Source: Mesorhizobium loti
GTDB taxonomy: Bacteria; Pseudomonadota; Alphaproteobacteria; Rhizobiales; Rhizobiaceae
Length of the DNA stretch: 64,000 bases
Assembly: GCF_003148495.1 (NCBI RefSeq)
Contig: NZ_QGGH01000003.1
Coordinates: 124,001-188,000, forward strand
Direction: 5' to 3'
Shown here one piece after another: positions 1 through 8,984 of this stretch; within the stretch, counting starts at the first letter, position 1; every line of letters begins with the position of its first letter. A program made the position numbers and the translations under genes. The notes under the pieces were generated by a model. That model was not told where the DNA came from. It searched no databases and saw only the letters and a program-made list of their open reading frames with translations.

Positions 1-2
1 GG

Positions 3-1241
3 CTGCGGCACAGCATCGCCCGCATTGCCGGCCAGATCGCGCTGTTCGGGCTGGCGGCGCCGTTCCGCTTCGCCAGTGATTTCATCCGCTGGCGCAAGAC
101 GGCGCGCCGCTTCGGCCGGCGCCGCGTCCGCCTCGCCGCCATCGCCGTCTGGGTGATGCCGCTGACACTGGGCGCGGTCTTCCTGGCGCTGTTCGGTGCC
201 GCCAATCCGGTCATCGATTATTGGTTGTCGCTGATCGACCTTCTGAAACTGCTCGATCTCATCCAGCTTGCGCGGATTGCCTTCTGGCTGTTCGTGCTCG
301 CCGGCGTCTGGGCTTTTCTGCGGCCACGGGTGCCGCGCCTGATTCGCCGCATCCCGCGCGCGGCGCCGGCCGCCAGCATCCAAGCCGAGAGAACCGTCAC
401 CACCATCGAGGACATGCTGTTCGGCAAGGCTGCCATCCTTCGCGCGCTTGTTGTCTTCAACATCCTGTTTGCGCTGCAGACGGCGCTCGACGCCACCTAT
501 CTGTGGGGTGGGGTGACGCTTCCCGACGGGCTGAGCTACGCCGCCTACGCGCATCGCGGCGCCTATCCCCTTGTTGTCACCGCGTTGCTTGCCGCCGGCT
601 TCGTGCTGGCGGCGCTGCGGCCGGGCAGCGAGACATCGGCCGATCCGCTCATCCGCCGTCTGGTCTATGCCTGGGTGGCGCAGAACATCATGCTGGTCAT
701 CTCGTCGATCCTGCGGCTCGACCTCTATATCGGCATCTATGCGCTGACCTATTGGCGCGTCGCCGCCTTCGTCTGGATGGGGCTGGTGGCATCAGGCCTT
801 GCGCTCATCATTGCCCGCATCGCGCTGGGAAAATCCAACGAATGGCTGCTGTCCGCCAATCTTCTGACGTTATCTCTGACGCTTTATGCCGGCTGTTTCA
901 TCAACTTCGCAGCGCTGATCGCCAATTACAATGTCGACCATTCGTTCGAAATGACCGGCCAGGGCATTTCCCTCGACGCCTGGTATCTGCGCTCGCTCGG
1001 CCCGGGCGCGTTTCCGGCGCTCGATCGCTTCCTCGATCATCAGAGCCGGACGGCCGTCGCCAATGATCCGGTCTTGCGCGAACTCGTCGGGTTGCGCAGC
1101 AGCGACGAAGGCTGGTATCGCACCCTGCAGCAGAACTGGCGGGCCTGGAGCTTTCGCGACTGGCGGCTGTTGCGCACTCTCGACATGAAGGGGCCGCCTG
1201 TGGTTCCTGACCGTATCGAACCCCACATGCCGGGCCACTGA
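3..1241 (+). CDS. DUF4173 family membrane protein (5' truncated by window edge)
   Basis: The reading frame is already open at the first full codon (base 3), so the N-terminus lies outside the window; an internal ATG at 153 is probably not the true start. The visible part, about 412 residues, has several hydrophobic segments separated by short loops and looks like the C-terminal half of a DUF4173 (PF13777) integral membrane protein. The TGA ends 3 bp before the response regulator start, so the three genes very likely form one operon with the two-component pair. Its function is unknown; context suggests it is either a target of, or accessory to, the sensor kinase. Confidence 0.75.
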   Translation: MRHSIARIAGQIALFGLAAPFRFASDFIRWRKTARRFGRRRVRLAAIAVWVMPLTLGAVFLALFGAANPVIDYWLSLIDLLKLLDLIQLARIAFWLFVLAGVWAFLRPRVPRLIRRIPRAAPAASIQAERTVTTIEDMLFGKAAILRALVVFNILFALQTALDATYLWGGVTLPDGLSYAAYAHRGAYPLVVTALLAAGFVLAALRPGSETSADPLIRRLVYAWVAQNIMLVISSILRLDLYIGIYALTYWRVAAFVWMGLVASGLALIIARIALGKSNEWLLSANLLTLSLTLYAGCFINFAALIANYNVDHSFEMTGQGISLDAWYLRSLGPGAFPALDRFLDHQSRTAVANDPVLRELVGLRSSDEGWYRTLQQNWRAWSFRDWRLLRTLDMKGPPVVPDRIEPHMPGH

Positions 1242-1244
1242 TCC

Positions 1245-1937
1245 ATGCCGCATCATATCCTCGTCGCCGACGATGATCCGCACATCCGCGAGGTGATCTG
1301 CTTTGCGCTGGAGAAGGCTGGCATGAAGACGCAAGGTGTGGCCGACGGCGCGGCTGCCCTGCAAGCGATCGGACGGCGCACACCCGACCTGGTCGTGCTC
1401 GACATCGGCATGCCGGAGATGGACGGACTGGAGGTCTGCCGGCGGCTCAGGCACACATCCGATGTGCCGGTGCTGTTCCTGTCCGCGCGCGACGAGGAGA
1501 TAGACCGCATCCTCGGGCTCGAAATGGGCGGCGACGACTATGTGACAAAACCGTTCAGCCCGCGCGAGCTGGTCGCCCGCGTCAACGTCATCCTGCGGCG
1601 CGCGCGCCCGGCGGTGCCCGAACCGGCCGACGACAGGCAGTTTTCGCATGGCAAACTGGCTCTGGCGCCGGCCAGCCACGCCGCCAGCTTCGACGGCAAG
1701 CCGCTTGCCCTGACGGGGATAGAGTTCTCGATCCTGAAAGGGTTTTTGGCGCGGCCGACGCATGTGCTCGACCGCGACGCGGTGATGGCCAGCGCCTATG
1801 CGGGCAGGATCCATGTCGCCGACCGCACCGTCGACAGCCATATCCGCAACATCCGCGCCAAGCTGGCAGCATTGGGTTGCCCTGATGTCATCGAGACGGT
1901 GCATGGCGTCGGCTTCCGGCTCGGCCGATGCGGCTGA
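1245..1937 (+). CDS. OmpR/CreB-type response regulator
   Basis: A 230-residue DNA-binding response regulator. The receiver domain (about 1-120) has the acidic pocket D9-D11, phospho-acceptor D53 in VVLDIGMP, S80 and K102 in TKPF. The C-terminal half (about 130-228) is a winged-helix Trans_reg_C effector ending in the usual TVHGVGFRL. It follows the DUF4173 gene by 3 bp, and its last 10 bases overlap the histidine kinase, so the pair is translationally coupled. The arrangement recalls CreBC of enterobacteria, but that orthology is not proven and the signal sensed is unknown. Confidence 0.9.
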   Translation: MPHHILVADDDPHIREVICFALEKAGMKTQGVADGAAALQAIGRRTPDLVVLDIGMPEMDGLEVCRRLRHTSDVPVLFLSARDEEIDRILGLEMGGDDYVTKPFSPRELVARVNVILRRARPAVPEPADDRQFSHGKLALAPASHAASFDGKPLALTGIEFSILKGFLARPTHVLDRDAVMASAYAGRIHVADRTVDSHIRNIRAKLAALGCPDVIETVHGVGFRLGRCG

Positions 1938-3523
1938 CGAGCAAATGGATCGGCCGCAAATGGCGGCCTCGCCTCGCCACGGTCGTCGTCGCCATCCTGA
2001 TCCTGGTGATGGCCTTGCCGCTGGTCGGCCTGTTCTTCTTCCGGCTCTACGAAAACCAGCTGATCCGCCAGACCGAAGCGGAGCTGATCGCGCAAGGGGC
2101 GGCCATCGCCGCCATCTATGCGCAGGATGTGCGTGACGCCGGCATTGCCGCGGAAAAACTCGGTGCGCCGATGCCGGGGCCAAGCGGGGATTCAAGCCGA
2201 AACGTCAATCCTGACCCGCTGTACAGGCCGATCGAGCCGCAACTCGATCTCGCTTCCGATCATGTCCTGCCCACTCGGCCGGCGGCCATGCCAGGCACCG
2301 CCGATCCCGCCTTCGCCGCGATCGGCGCGCGGCTGTCCGGCATTCTCGACGCCACGCAGAAAACCACGCTGGCCGGCTTCCGGCTGCTCGATCCCCGGGG
2401 CGTTGTCATTGCCGGGCGCGACGAGGTTGGGCAGTCGCTTGGCGAGGTCGAGGAGGTGCGCGCCGCACTTGCCGGCCGCTATGCCAGCGCGCTCAGGCTG
2501 CGTATCCCCGACCAGCCGGCGCCGCCGCTCTATTCGGTCAGCCGCGGCACCAGGGTGCGTGTCTTCGTCGCCTTGCCGGTGGCCGTCGATGGCCAGGTCG
2601 CCGGCGTGGTCTATGTGTCGCGGACGCCCAACAACATCATCAAACATCTCTATGGCGAGCGCGGCAAGGTGACGTTGGCGGCCATCGCCATTCTCGGCGG
2701 CACGCTGCTCATCGGCCTCGTCTTCCTGCGCACCGTCAGCCGGCCGATCTATGCGCTGATCGATCGCACGGAGCGTATTGCCGCCGGCGACCGCGCGGCG
2801 ATCCGACCGCTCGACCATCACGGCACTCGAGAGATGGCGGAGCTTTCCGCCGCCTTCCTCGACATGGCCGAAAAACTGCAGGCGCGCTCCGACAGCATCC
2901 AGACTTTTGCTACCCATGTCTCGCATGAGCTCAAATCGCCGCTGACGGCGATCCAGGGCGCGGCCGAATTGCTGCGTGATTCCGGCGCGGCGATGGACAA
3001 TACGGAGCGGCGGCGTTTTTCCAACAACATCGTCACCGATGCCGGGCGGCTCAATCTGCTGGTGCGGCGCCTGCTCGATCTGGCGCGCGCCGAAAACCTG
3101 GCGCCGAGCGGCGAAAGCACCTCGATCGGTGCGGCACTGGCGCTGCTGCCCGTCGACAACCGGCTGGCGGTTCGCGTCGAGGCCGGGGGCGATCTGGCCT
3201 TGCGCATGTCGGCCGAGAACGCCGCAATCGTGCTTGCCAATCTCATCGACAATTCGGCTAGGCACGGCGCGACGCTGGTTTCGATTGCTGCGGCGAGCCC
3301 TGGCGGCAAGGCGATCATCCTGGTCAGCGACGATGGCGCCGGCATTTCGCCGAGCAACCGGGCGCGCATTTTCGAACCGTTCTTCACCACGCGACGCTCT
3401 ACCGGCGGCACCGGCATGGGCCTCGGCATCGTGCTGGCCCTCCTGAAAGCGCATGATGGTATGATCGCGCTGGTTGACTCCGAACGCGGCACGCGCTTCG
3501 AGATTATTTTGCCGGTCGCGTGA
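1928..3523 (+). CDS. Sensor histidine kinase, partner of the preceding regulator
   Basis: A 531-residue membrane kinase. Residues about 16-38 form a first membrane segment, a periplasmic region of roughly 200 residues follows, a second membrane segment lies near 240-265, and then come HAMP, HisKA with the H-box THVSHELKSPL (phosphorylated His about 333) and a HATPase domain with NLIDNSARHG (N box), DDGAGI (G1) and GTGMGLGI (G2). All catalytic boxes look intact. The ATG lies inside the last codons of the response regulator (10-bp overlap). The periplasmic region resembles that of CreC-type sensors, but no ligand can be named. Confidence 0.9.
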   Translation: MRLTSKWIGRKWRPRLATVVVAILILVMALPLVGLFFFRLYENQLIRQTEAELIAQGAAIAAIYAQDVRDAGIAAEKLGAPMPGPSGDSSRNVNPDPLYRPIEPQLDLASDHVLPTRPAAMPGTADPAFAAIGARLSGILDATQKTTLAGFRLLDPRGVVIAGRDEVGQSLGEVEEVRAALAGRYASALRLRIPDQPAPPLYSVSRGTRVRVFVALPVAVDGQVAGVVYVSRTPNNIIKHLYGERGKVTLAAIAILGGTLLIGLVFLRTVSRPIYALIDRTERIAAGDRAAIRPLDHHGTREMAELSAAFLDMAEKLQARSDSIQTFATHVSHELKSPLTAIQGAAELLRDSGAAMDNTERRRFSNNIVTDAGRLNLLVRRLLDLARAENLAPSGESTSIGAALALLPVDNRLAVRVEAGGDLALRMSAENAAIVLANLIDNSARHGATLVSIAAASPGGKAIILVSDDGAGISPSNRARIFEPFFTTRRSTGGTGMGLGIVLALLKAHDGMIALVDSERGTRFEIILPVA

Positions 3524-3562
3524 ATCCCGATCAGCGGCTCGAAATCGGAAAGGGCATAAAGC

Positions 3563-4729
3563 GTGCGCTACGACATCGTCATTATCGGCGGGGCCATCGT
3601 CGGCTCCTCGGTTGCCTATTACCTGCGCGAGGAAGGGTTTTCCGGCTCGATCGCGCTGGTCGAGCGCGATCCGCAGTTCGCTCACGCGGCAACGACGCTG
3701 TCCTTGGCCTCGATCCGCCAGCAATTCTCGATCCCGGAAAACATCCGCCTGTCGCAGTTCACGCTAAAGCTGTTCCGGCGGCTGAAGGAGGAGTTCGGCG
3801 CGGACGCCGATATCGGCTTTCGCGAAGGTGGCTATCTCATCCTTGCCGGCGAGAACGGCTTGCCGATCCTCAAGAGCAATCACGAGGCGCAGATGGCCGA
3901 GGGCGCCGACATCGTGCTGGAGGACGCAGACCAGCTGGTGCGCCGCTTCCCGTGGCTGTCGGCCGAGGGCATCACCGCCGGCGCCTATGGCCGCAGCGGC
4001 GAGGGCTGGTTCGACGCGCATGCGATGCTGATGCTGTTCCGCAAGGCGCTGCGGCAGAAGAAGATCGATTTCATCACCGCTTATGTCACTGGCATCGAGC
4101 GGCAAGGCGACCGCGTCACCAGCGTCAGTCTCGACAGTGGCGACAGGCTGGAAGCCGGCATCGTCGTCAACGCCGCCGGGCCGAATGCCGGCAAGGTAGC
4201 CGGCATGGCCGGGCTAGCGCTGCCGGTCGAGCCACGCAAGCGCAACGTCTTCGTTTTCGAGGCGCGCGAGAAATATGCCGACATGCCGCTGCTGGTCGAC
4301 CCCTCTGGCATCTATGTGCGCCCGGAAGGCTCGGTCTACCTCACTGGCGGCGCCGAACCGGAAGAGGGTGACGGCCCGGCCGCCCCCGGGGATTTCGAGG
4401 TCGATTGGCCGCTGTTCGAGGAGGTGATCTGGCCGGTGCTGGCGACCCGCATTCCGGCTTTCGAGGCGATCAAGCCGACCCGCGCCTGGGTCGGGCATTA
4501 CGATTACAACACGTTGGATCAGAACGCGGTGATCGGCCCGCATCCTGAAGTCGGGAATTTCATCTTCGCCAACGGATTCTCCGGCCACGGCCTGCAGCAG
4601 GCGCCGGCGGTCGGCAAGGCGCTGGCCGAGCTGATCGTGCATGGCGGCTATCGCACGGTGGACTGCTCGGCGTTTGGCTATGGCCGTGTCGCGGAAGGAC
4701 GGGCGTTTCGGGAATTGAATGTGATTTAG
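3563..4729 (+). CDS. FAD-dependent oxidoreductase, DAO family
   Basis: A 388-residue flavoenzyme of the D-amino-acid oxidase/glycine oxidase/sarcosine oxidase class. The N-terminal VIIGGAIVGSSVAYYL is the Rossmann dinucleotide-binding motif (GxGxxG variant with GGAIVG), followed by an acidic residue at the end of beta-2 (VERD), and a C-terminal NGFSGHGLQQAP segment typical of the family. The start is GTG at 3563 with an AGGG-type ribosome site at about 3550. It lies 39 bp after the kinase, on the same strand, and may be read through from it. Substrate is not predictable; amine or amino-acid oxidation is likely. Confidence 0.8.
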   Translation: MRYDIVIIGGAIVGSSVAYYLREEGFSGSIALVERDPQFAHAATTLSLASIRQQFSIPENIRLSQFTLKLFRRLKEEFGADADIGFREGGYLILAGENGLPILKSNHEAQMAEGADIVLEDADQLVRRFPWLSAEGITAGAYGRSGEGWFDAHAMLMLFRKALRQKKIDFITAYVTGIERQGDRVTSVSLDSGDRLEAGIVVNAAGPNAGKVAGMAGLALPVEPRKRNVFVFEAREKYADMPLLVDPSGIYVRPEGSVYLTGGAEPEEGDGPAAPGDFEVDWPLFEEVIWPVLATRIPAFEAIKPTRAWVGHYDYNTLDQNAVIGPHPEVGNFIFANGFSGHGLQQAPAVGKALAELIVHGGYRTVDCSAFGYGRVAEGRAFRELNVI

Positions 4730-4739
4730 GCTGGCGACA

Positions 4740-4762
4740 CCTTCTCCCACAGGGGGAGAAGG
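4740..4762. repeat. Short palindromic intergenic repeat
   Basis: Perfect 9-bp arms (CCTTCTCCC / GGGAGAAGG) around a 5-base loop, between the 3' ends of two convergent genes. The same motif recurs at 17056-17081. It matches the CTTCTCCCC-GGGGAGAAG palindromes scattered in rhizobial genomes; it may also act as a weak bidirectional terminator although no T-run follows. Confidence 0.7.
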
Positions 4763-4799
4763 AAGACGCGCTTCTCCCGTCCCCCTAACCAGAGAGGCT

Positions 4800-5225
4800 T
4801 CAGCCCTTGCGGGAGAACCAGAAGGCGTCGGCCATGCGCTTCATGCCGATGCGTTCGTAGAAGCCGACGGCGTCGGGCATGGAGATCAGGCTGATGGCGA
4901 CGGACGGACCGAGTTGCCGGCGGGCCTCGTCCATCAGGCCCTTGCCGATGCCGAGCCCCTGCGCCGATTGGGAAACGGCGAGTTCGGAGATGTAGCAGAC
5001 CCAGGAAAAGTCGGTCATCGCCCTGATAACGCCGATCAGTGGCCTGCCTTCGACGTCGAGGCGTGCGGTCAGCACCAGATTGGCGCCCGACAGCATTGCC
5101 TGTAGCCTGACGTTGTCATCGACGGGACGTGTCTCGCCGAGGCCGGATTCGATCAGAACGCGGCGGAATTCGTCGATGTCGAGCGCGGCTTCGCGTGCAT
5201 AGAGGACGTGCGAGTTTTCTGCCAT
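4800..5225 (-). CDS. GNAT family N-acetyltransferase
   Basis: A 141-residue protein made of a single GNAT fold. The acetyl-CoA pyrophosphate-binding motif is visible as [13 protein letters not shown] (about residues 89-101), preceded by the ISELAV strand and followed by the [16 protein letters not shown] segment at the C-terminus. It is transcribed away from leuD, with which it shares a 128-bp divergent intergenic region. Substrate unknown. Confidence 0.85.
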   Translation of the reverse strand: MAENSHVLYAREAALDIDEFRRVLIESGLGETRPVDDNVRLQAMLSGANLVLTARLDVEGRPLIGVIRAMTDFSWVCYISELAVSQSAQGLGIGKGLMDEARRQLGPSVAISLISMPDAVGFYERIGMKRMADAFWFSRKG

Positions 5226-5353
5226 GGTCGCCAGACTGCACCATCGGGCTGGCTTGTGCCACCGCGCACAAACAGTTGCCTTTTATTTGCCGCCGGCTTT
5301 GTGTAAACCGTGCCTCAGCAAATCCTCCCGCAACGAAAACACGGGCAAAAGCC

Positions 5354-5959
5354 ATGGAAAAATTCCCCAAGCTCACCGGCGTCGCCGCTCCGATGCCGAT
5401 CGTCAATGTCGACACCGACATGATCATCCCCAAGGATTATCTGAAGACGATCAAGCGCACCGGACTTGGCACCGGCCTGTTCGCCGAAATGCGCTACAAT
5501 GACGACGGTTCGGAAAATCCGGATTTCGTGCTCAACAAGCCGGCCTACCGCAAGGCGCAGATCCTGGTTGCCGGCGATAATTTCGGCTGCGGCTCGAGCA
5601 GAGAGCACGCGCCGTGGGCGCTGCTCGACTTCGGCATTCGCTGCGTCATCTCGACCTCGTTCGCCGACATCTTCTACAACAACTGCTTCAAGAACGGCAT
5701 CTTGCCCATCACTGTCAGCCCCGAGGATCTCGAGAAGCTGATGGACGACGCGTCGCGCGGCTCCAACGCCACGGTGTCGGTCGACCTCGAGGCCAAGGAA
5801 ATCCGCGGACCGGATGGTGGCGTGGTCAAATTCGACCTCGACGATTTCAAGCGGCACTGCCTGCTCAACGGTCTCGACGACATCGGCCTGACCATGGAAA
5901 AGGCCGGCGCCATCGCCTTGTTCGAGAAGCGCAACGCCGAACAGCGCCCCTGGGCCTGA
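5354..5959 (+). CDS. leuD: 3-isopropylmalate dehydratase small subunit
   Basis: A 201-residue swivel-domain subunit that, with LeuC, isomerises 2-isopropylmalate to 3-isopropylmalate in leucine synthesis. Diagnostic segments are [13 protein letters not shown] near the start, [17 protein letters not shown] (the aconitase C signature) and [16 protein letters not shown]. Length matches the family. The start at 5354 (MEKFPKL) is preferred to the longer upstream frame, which would read through the likely promoter. leuC is not in the window; leuB follows 3 kb downstream with unrelated genes in between. Confidence 0.97.
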   Translation: MEKFPKLTGVAAPMPIVNVDTDMIIPKDYLKTIKRTGLGTGLFAEMRYNDDGSENPDFVLNKPAYRKAQILVAGDNFGCGSSREHAPWALLDFGIRCVISTSFADIFYNNCFKNGILPITVSPEDLEKLMDDASRGSNATVSVDLEAKEIRGPDGGVVKFDLDDFKRHCLLNGLDDIGLTMEKAGAIALFEKRNAEQRPWA

Positions 5960-6028
5960 TAGACGCCGCCTGAGTACCAAGGCCGCACCGATGGCCGGTC
6001 TTCGCTTCGGGTAGAACGGGGACCTGTC

Positions 6029-6890
6029 ATGACACGCTCGCTTTTTGCCGGCGCCTGCGGGCTGGCGTTGATGCTGCTTCCGACGACTAGCTTGCATGCC
6101 CAGACGCAGGCGCCTGCCATCGATCAGCAGGCGCCGATCCCGTTCGAGGGCGGTCACCACCGTCACCCAGCAGGAGCCCGACGGCGAAAAGGTGCTCGCC
6201 TTCGACGGTCAGAAGCTGGCGAGCAATTACGACGTCTTCTTCGACAGGATCGTCAATATCGCCGGCGCCAAGGTGGCGCTGGTCGATGTCGGCGACGGCA
6301 ACATCGACCATCTCTGCGGTCCTCCTGTGATGATCGTGTGGAAGCCGAAAGGCGGCACGGTCCAGGGCATCACGGTGGAGCAGGACGGCTGCGGCGCGCC
6401 GGCGTCGGTGACCGACAATTCCCTCTATTTCGTCCCCTATCTCTTACCGGGCGCTTCGAAGCGTGTGATGCAATGGTCGCCCCAGGACGGGCTGACGATT
6501 TCGGGCAATCTCACCTACATGCCGGACCCTGGCACGGGTTGGAAAGATGTCGACGCGTCGAAATACGAAGACATGATCGACGCCTTCCACAACGAGGCTG
6601 TCTACAGGGACGCCGAAACATTGCTCGGCAAGGACATGGCCATCCTGGCGGCCAGTTTCCTGGCCGCCGGCGGTACGAAAAAGACGGCGTCCGACATCGT
6701 CTATTTCGACGGCTGCGCGCCGCACAATTGCGGCGGCAACCACGGGTTCATGGCGGTCGACCAGACCAACCACAAACTCTATTTTGCCCGCAGCAGCGGC
6801 AAGCCCAGGATGGATGTCTGGCCGGCGGTGGAGACGTGGCCCGCCGACATCAAGGCGGCGCTGGACAAGGCGCTTGGCTCGCCGAACTAG
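6029..6890 (+). pseudogene. Frameshifted secreted protein, Ivy-like copy 1
   Basis: This is a paralogue of the next gene with its frame broken near 6150. The first 40 or so codons encode a signal peptide (MTRSLFAGACGLALML...LHAQ) and reach PFEGG; the homologous body then continues in another frame from about 6155 to the TAG at 6888-6890. Comparison with the neighbour suggests loss of about 5 bases after the GAGGGCGG stretch. The body keeps the C-x-P-H-x-C loop (CAPHNC, about 6713-6730). The first frame stays open by chance into the second gene, giving a spurious 632-codon frame. It may be a real pseudogene, or an assembly error. Confidence 0.7.
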
Positions 6891-6997
6891 GCCACCATTC
6901 CGCGAAGGTGATGACGAAAACGCGAAGGCTCCTGCGCAGAGCGCGGACTGGCGTTTCGGTTTCGGCCGGCTATGATCTGACGAAACGGAGGACCACC

Positions 6998-7927
6998 ATG
7001 ACACGTTCGCTTCTTGCCGGCGCCTGCGGGCTGGCCCTTTTGCTGGTGCCGGTGGCGGGCGCCTATGCGCAAACACAGACGCCCGCCGCCCAGCCGGCAC
7101 CTGCGGCCGAGAAGCCTGCCACCGACCAGGGGACAGACGCCGCCGACGCCTCCGATGACGACAAGCAGGCGCCTGTGCCCTTCGAGGGCGGCACGCTGAC
7201 CATCACCCAACCGGAACAGGACGGTGAGAAGGTGCTTGCCTTCGACGGCAAGCAGCTGGCCACCAATTATGACGTCTTCTTCGACAGAATAGTCGAGGTC
7301 GGCGGCGTCAAGGTGGCGCTGTTCGATGTCGGCGACGGCGGCAATCAATGCGGGCCGGCGACAGTGATCGTCTGGAAGCCGGAAGGCGGCACCATCCAGA
7401 GCACGACGGTCGAACAGGACGACTGCGGCGCGCCGCCCTCGGCGGTGTCCGACAACGCCATCTATTTCGTGCCCTATTTGTTGCCGGGCGATGAGAAGCC
7501 GGCTTTGCAATGGTCGCCGACCGACGGGCTGACGATCTCGGGCAATCTGACCTACATACCGGAACCCGGCACGGACTGGAAAGACATCGATCCGGAAAAG
7601 TACCAGAACATCATCGACGCCTTCCACAACGAGGCCGTCTACAAGGAAGCGCAAAAGCTGCTCGGCAAGGACATGCCCGACATGGCGACCAGCCTGCTGG
7701 TCGGCGGCGGCACGGAAAAGACCGCTTCGGGCGCCTTCTACGCCAGCGGCTGCGTGCCGCATGACTGCGGTGGTAACGACGGCTTCATGGCGGTCGACCC
7801 GGCCAAGCACAAGCTCTACTTCGCCCGTCGCGGCGACAATGGCGAGCCGAACGCCTGGCCGGCGGTGGCGAGCTGGCCGGCGGATATCAAGGAAGCGCTG
7901 GACAAGGCGCAGGGGTCGGCAAATTAA
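6998..7927 (+). CDS. Secreted protein with Ivy-like (lysozyme inhibitor) C-terminal region
   Basis: A 309-residue exported protein: signal peptide about 1-26 ending in AYAQ, an acidic and proline/alanine-rich linker to about 65, then a conserved body. Residues 252-257 read CVPHDC; Ivy-family vertebrate lysozyme inhibitors carry a C-K-P-H-D-C loop whose His enters the lysozyme active site, and the flanking order (LGKDMPDMATSLL, AFYASG, FMAVD, WPADIKEAL) also fits an Ivy fold. The roughly 150 residues before it I do not recognise. GGAGGA precedes the ATG by 5 bases. It lies 107 bp after the frameshifted copy. Lysozyme inhibition is an inference. Confidence 0.65.
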   Translation: MTRSLLAGACGLALLLVPVAGAYAQTQTPAAQPAPAAEKPATDQGTDAADASDDDKQAPVPFEGGTLTITQPEQDGEKVLAFDGKQLATNYDVFFDRIVEVGGVKVALFDVGDGGNQCGPATVIVWKPEGGTIQSTTVEQDDCGAPPSAVSDNAIYFVPYLLPGDEKPALQWSPTDGLTISGNLTYIPEPGTDWKDIDPEKYQNIIDAFHNEAVYKEAQKLLGKDMPDMATSLLVGGGTEKTASGAFYASGCVPHDCGGNDGFMAVDPAKHKLYFARRGDNGEPNAWPAVASWPADIKEALDKAQGSAN

Positions 7928-7962
7928 AGCATTAGCGGTGCGCGGCGCCCCCCGCGCTTTCT

Positions 7963-8010
7963 TCATCCACGGGCGGAGCGACGCGCAGCGGAGCGCAGAC
8001 CCGAGGATGA
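7963..8010. repeat. 48-bp repeat with TCATCC/GGATGA ends (copy 1)
   Basis: Begins TCATCCACGGGCGGAGC and ends GCGCAGACCCGAGGATGA, with inverted terminal 6-mers. Very similar sequence is found at 45890-45940 and, inverted, at 46061-46112. Non-coding, between the Ivy-like gene and ridA. Appears to be a dispersed rhizobial intergenic repeat. Confidence 0.65.
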
Positions 8011-8144
8011 CGACGGAAGGGATGCTTCAACCAATCTCGGAGGTTCGCGCTTCGCTTCCGGGATAACAGTTCGCCTGGCTTGGCCCACGACCCGCGCCGT
8101 TCCGCCTGCTAATGCTGGCCGACAACCCAAGCAAGGCCCCTCAT

Positions 8145-8528
8145 ATGCGCAAACTCATCTCAACCGGTTCCTCCTTCGAAAAGACCGCCGGTTATTCGCG
8201 TGCCGTGGTGCAGGGCGACTGGTGCTTCGTCTCCGGCACGACCGGCTATGATTATGCGACGATGACGATGCCGGACACTGTCGAGGCGCAGACACGCAAT
8301 TGCCTGGCGACGATCGGCAAGGCGCTTCATGATGGTGGCTTCGAGATGGCCGATGTGGTGCGGGCGCATTACTACATCACCGATCAGACCTTCGTGGACA
8401 TCGTCTTCCCGATCCTCGGCGAGACGTTCGGTGACATCAGACCGGCGGCGACGATGATCGTCTGCCAGCTCAACAAACCGGAAATGAAGATCGAGATCGA
8501 AGTCACGGCGCTGCGGCGCACAGCGTAA
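8145..8528 (+). CDS. RidA/YjgF family protein
   Basis: A 127-residue RidA-superfamily protein. Members hydrolyse reactive enamine/imine intermediates released by PLP enzymes. The key arginine is in DIRPAATMIVCQL (R99), followed by the terminal EIEVTAL strand. I place the start at MRKLIST (8145), because the family begins at about this point; an upstream in-frame ATG at 8112 would add 11 unmatched residues. The VOC gene follows 14 bp downstream, so the two may be cotranscribed. Confidence 0.88.
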   Translation: MRKLISTGSSFEKTAGYSRAVVQGDWCFVSGTTGYDYATMTMPDTVEAQTRNCLATIGKALHDGGFEMADVVRAHYYITDQTFVDIVFPILGETFGDIRPAATMIVCQLNKPEMKIEIEVTALRRTA

Positions 8529-8542
8529 AAGGCAGGCCGACG

Positions 8543-8893
8543 ATGAAAGTCCAGCGCATCGTTGCCAACATCGAGACATCGGATGTCGCCGCGGCGAAGC
8601 GCTTCTACCAGGACGTGCTCGGCCTCGACATGCTCATGGACCTCGGCTGGATCACAACCTACGGCTCGCAAGCAAAGATGGATGTCCAGGTCAGCTTCAT
8701 GGCGCAAGGCGGCTCCGGAACGCCGGTGCCGGCTCTCTCGATCGAGGTCGATGATGTCGATGCGGCGCTCGATGCCATGAAGACGGCCGGCTTCGCCATC
8801 GAATACGGACCGGCCGACGAACCCTGGGGCGTGCGGCGCTTCTATGTCCGCGATCCGTTCGGCCGGCTGATCAACATTCTCTCGCATCGGTGA
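8543..8893 (+). CDS. VOC (glyoxalase/bleomycin-resistance) family protein
   Basis: A 116-residue protein with two beta-alpha-beta-beta-beta modules. It opens with [25 protein letters not shown], the usual VOC first module, and ends [14 protein letters not shown], in which the last strand supplies metal ligands. Such proteins range from metal-dependent lyases and dioxygenases to antibiotic-binding proteins, so the substrate cannot be named. It is 14 bp downstream of ridA. Confidence 0.85.
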   Translation: MKVQRIVANIETSDVAAAKRFYQDVLGLDMLMDLGWITTYGSQAKMDVQVSFMAQGGSGTPVPALSIEVDDVDAALDAMKTAGFAIEYGPADEPWGVRRFYVRDPFGRLINILSHR

Positions 8894-8984
8894 TCATGGT
8901 TGTGGCGTGCAGGCTTGCGCGCCCGGCGCTTGGCGTTTAGCAAGACCCCAAATCGAAACGCATTCTTTCTGGGACGGTTTCTCC

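Noticed and set aside
6029..7927. A single 632-residue protein covering both Ivy-like genes
   Set aside because: The middle 250 residues have the composition of an out-of-frame translation, and the homologous body lies in another frame; the second gene has its own ribosome site and signal peptide.
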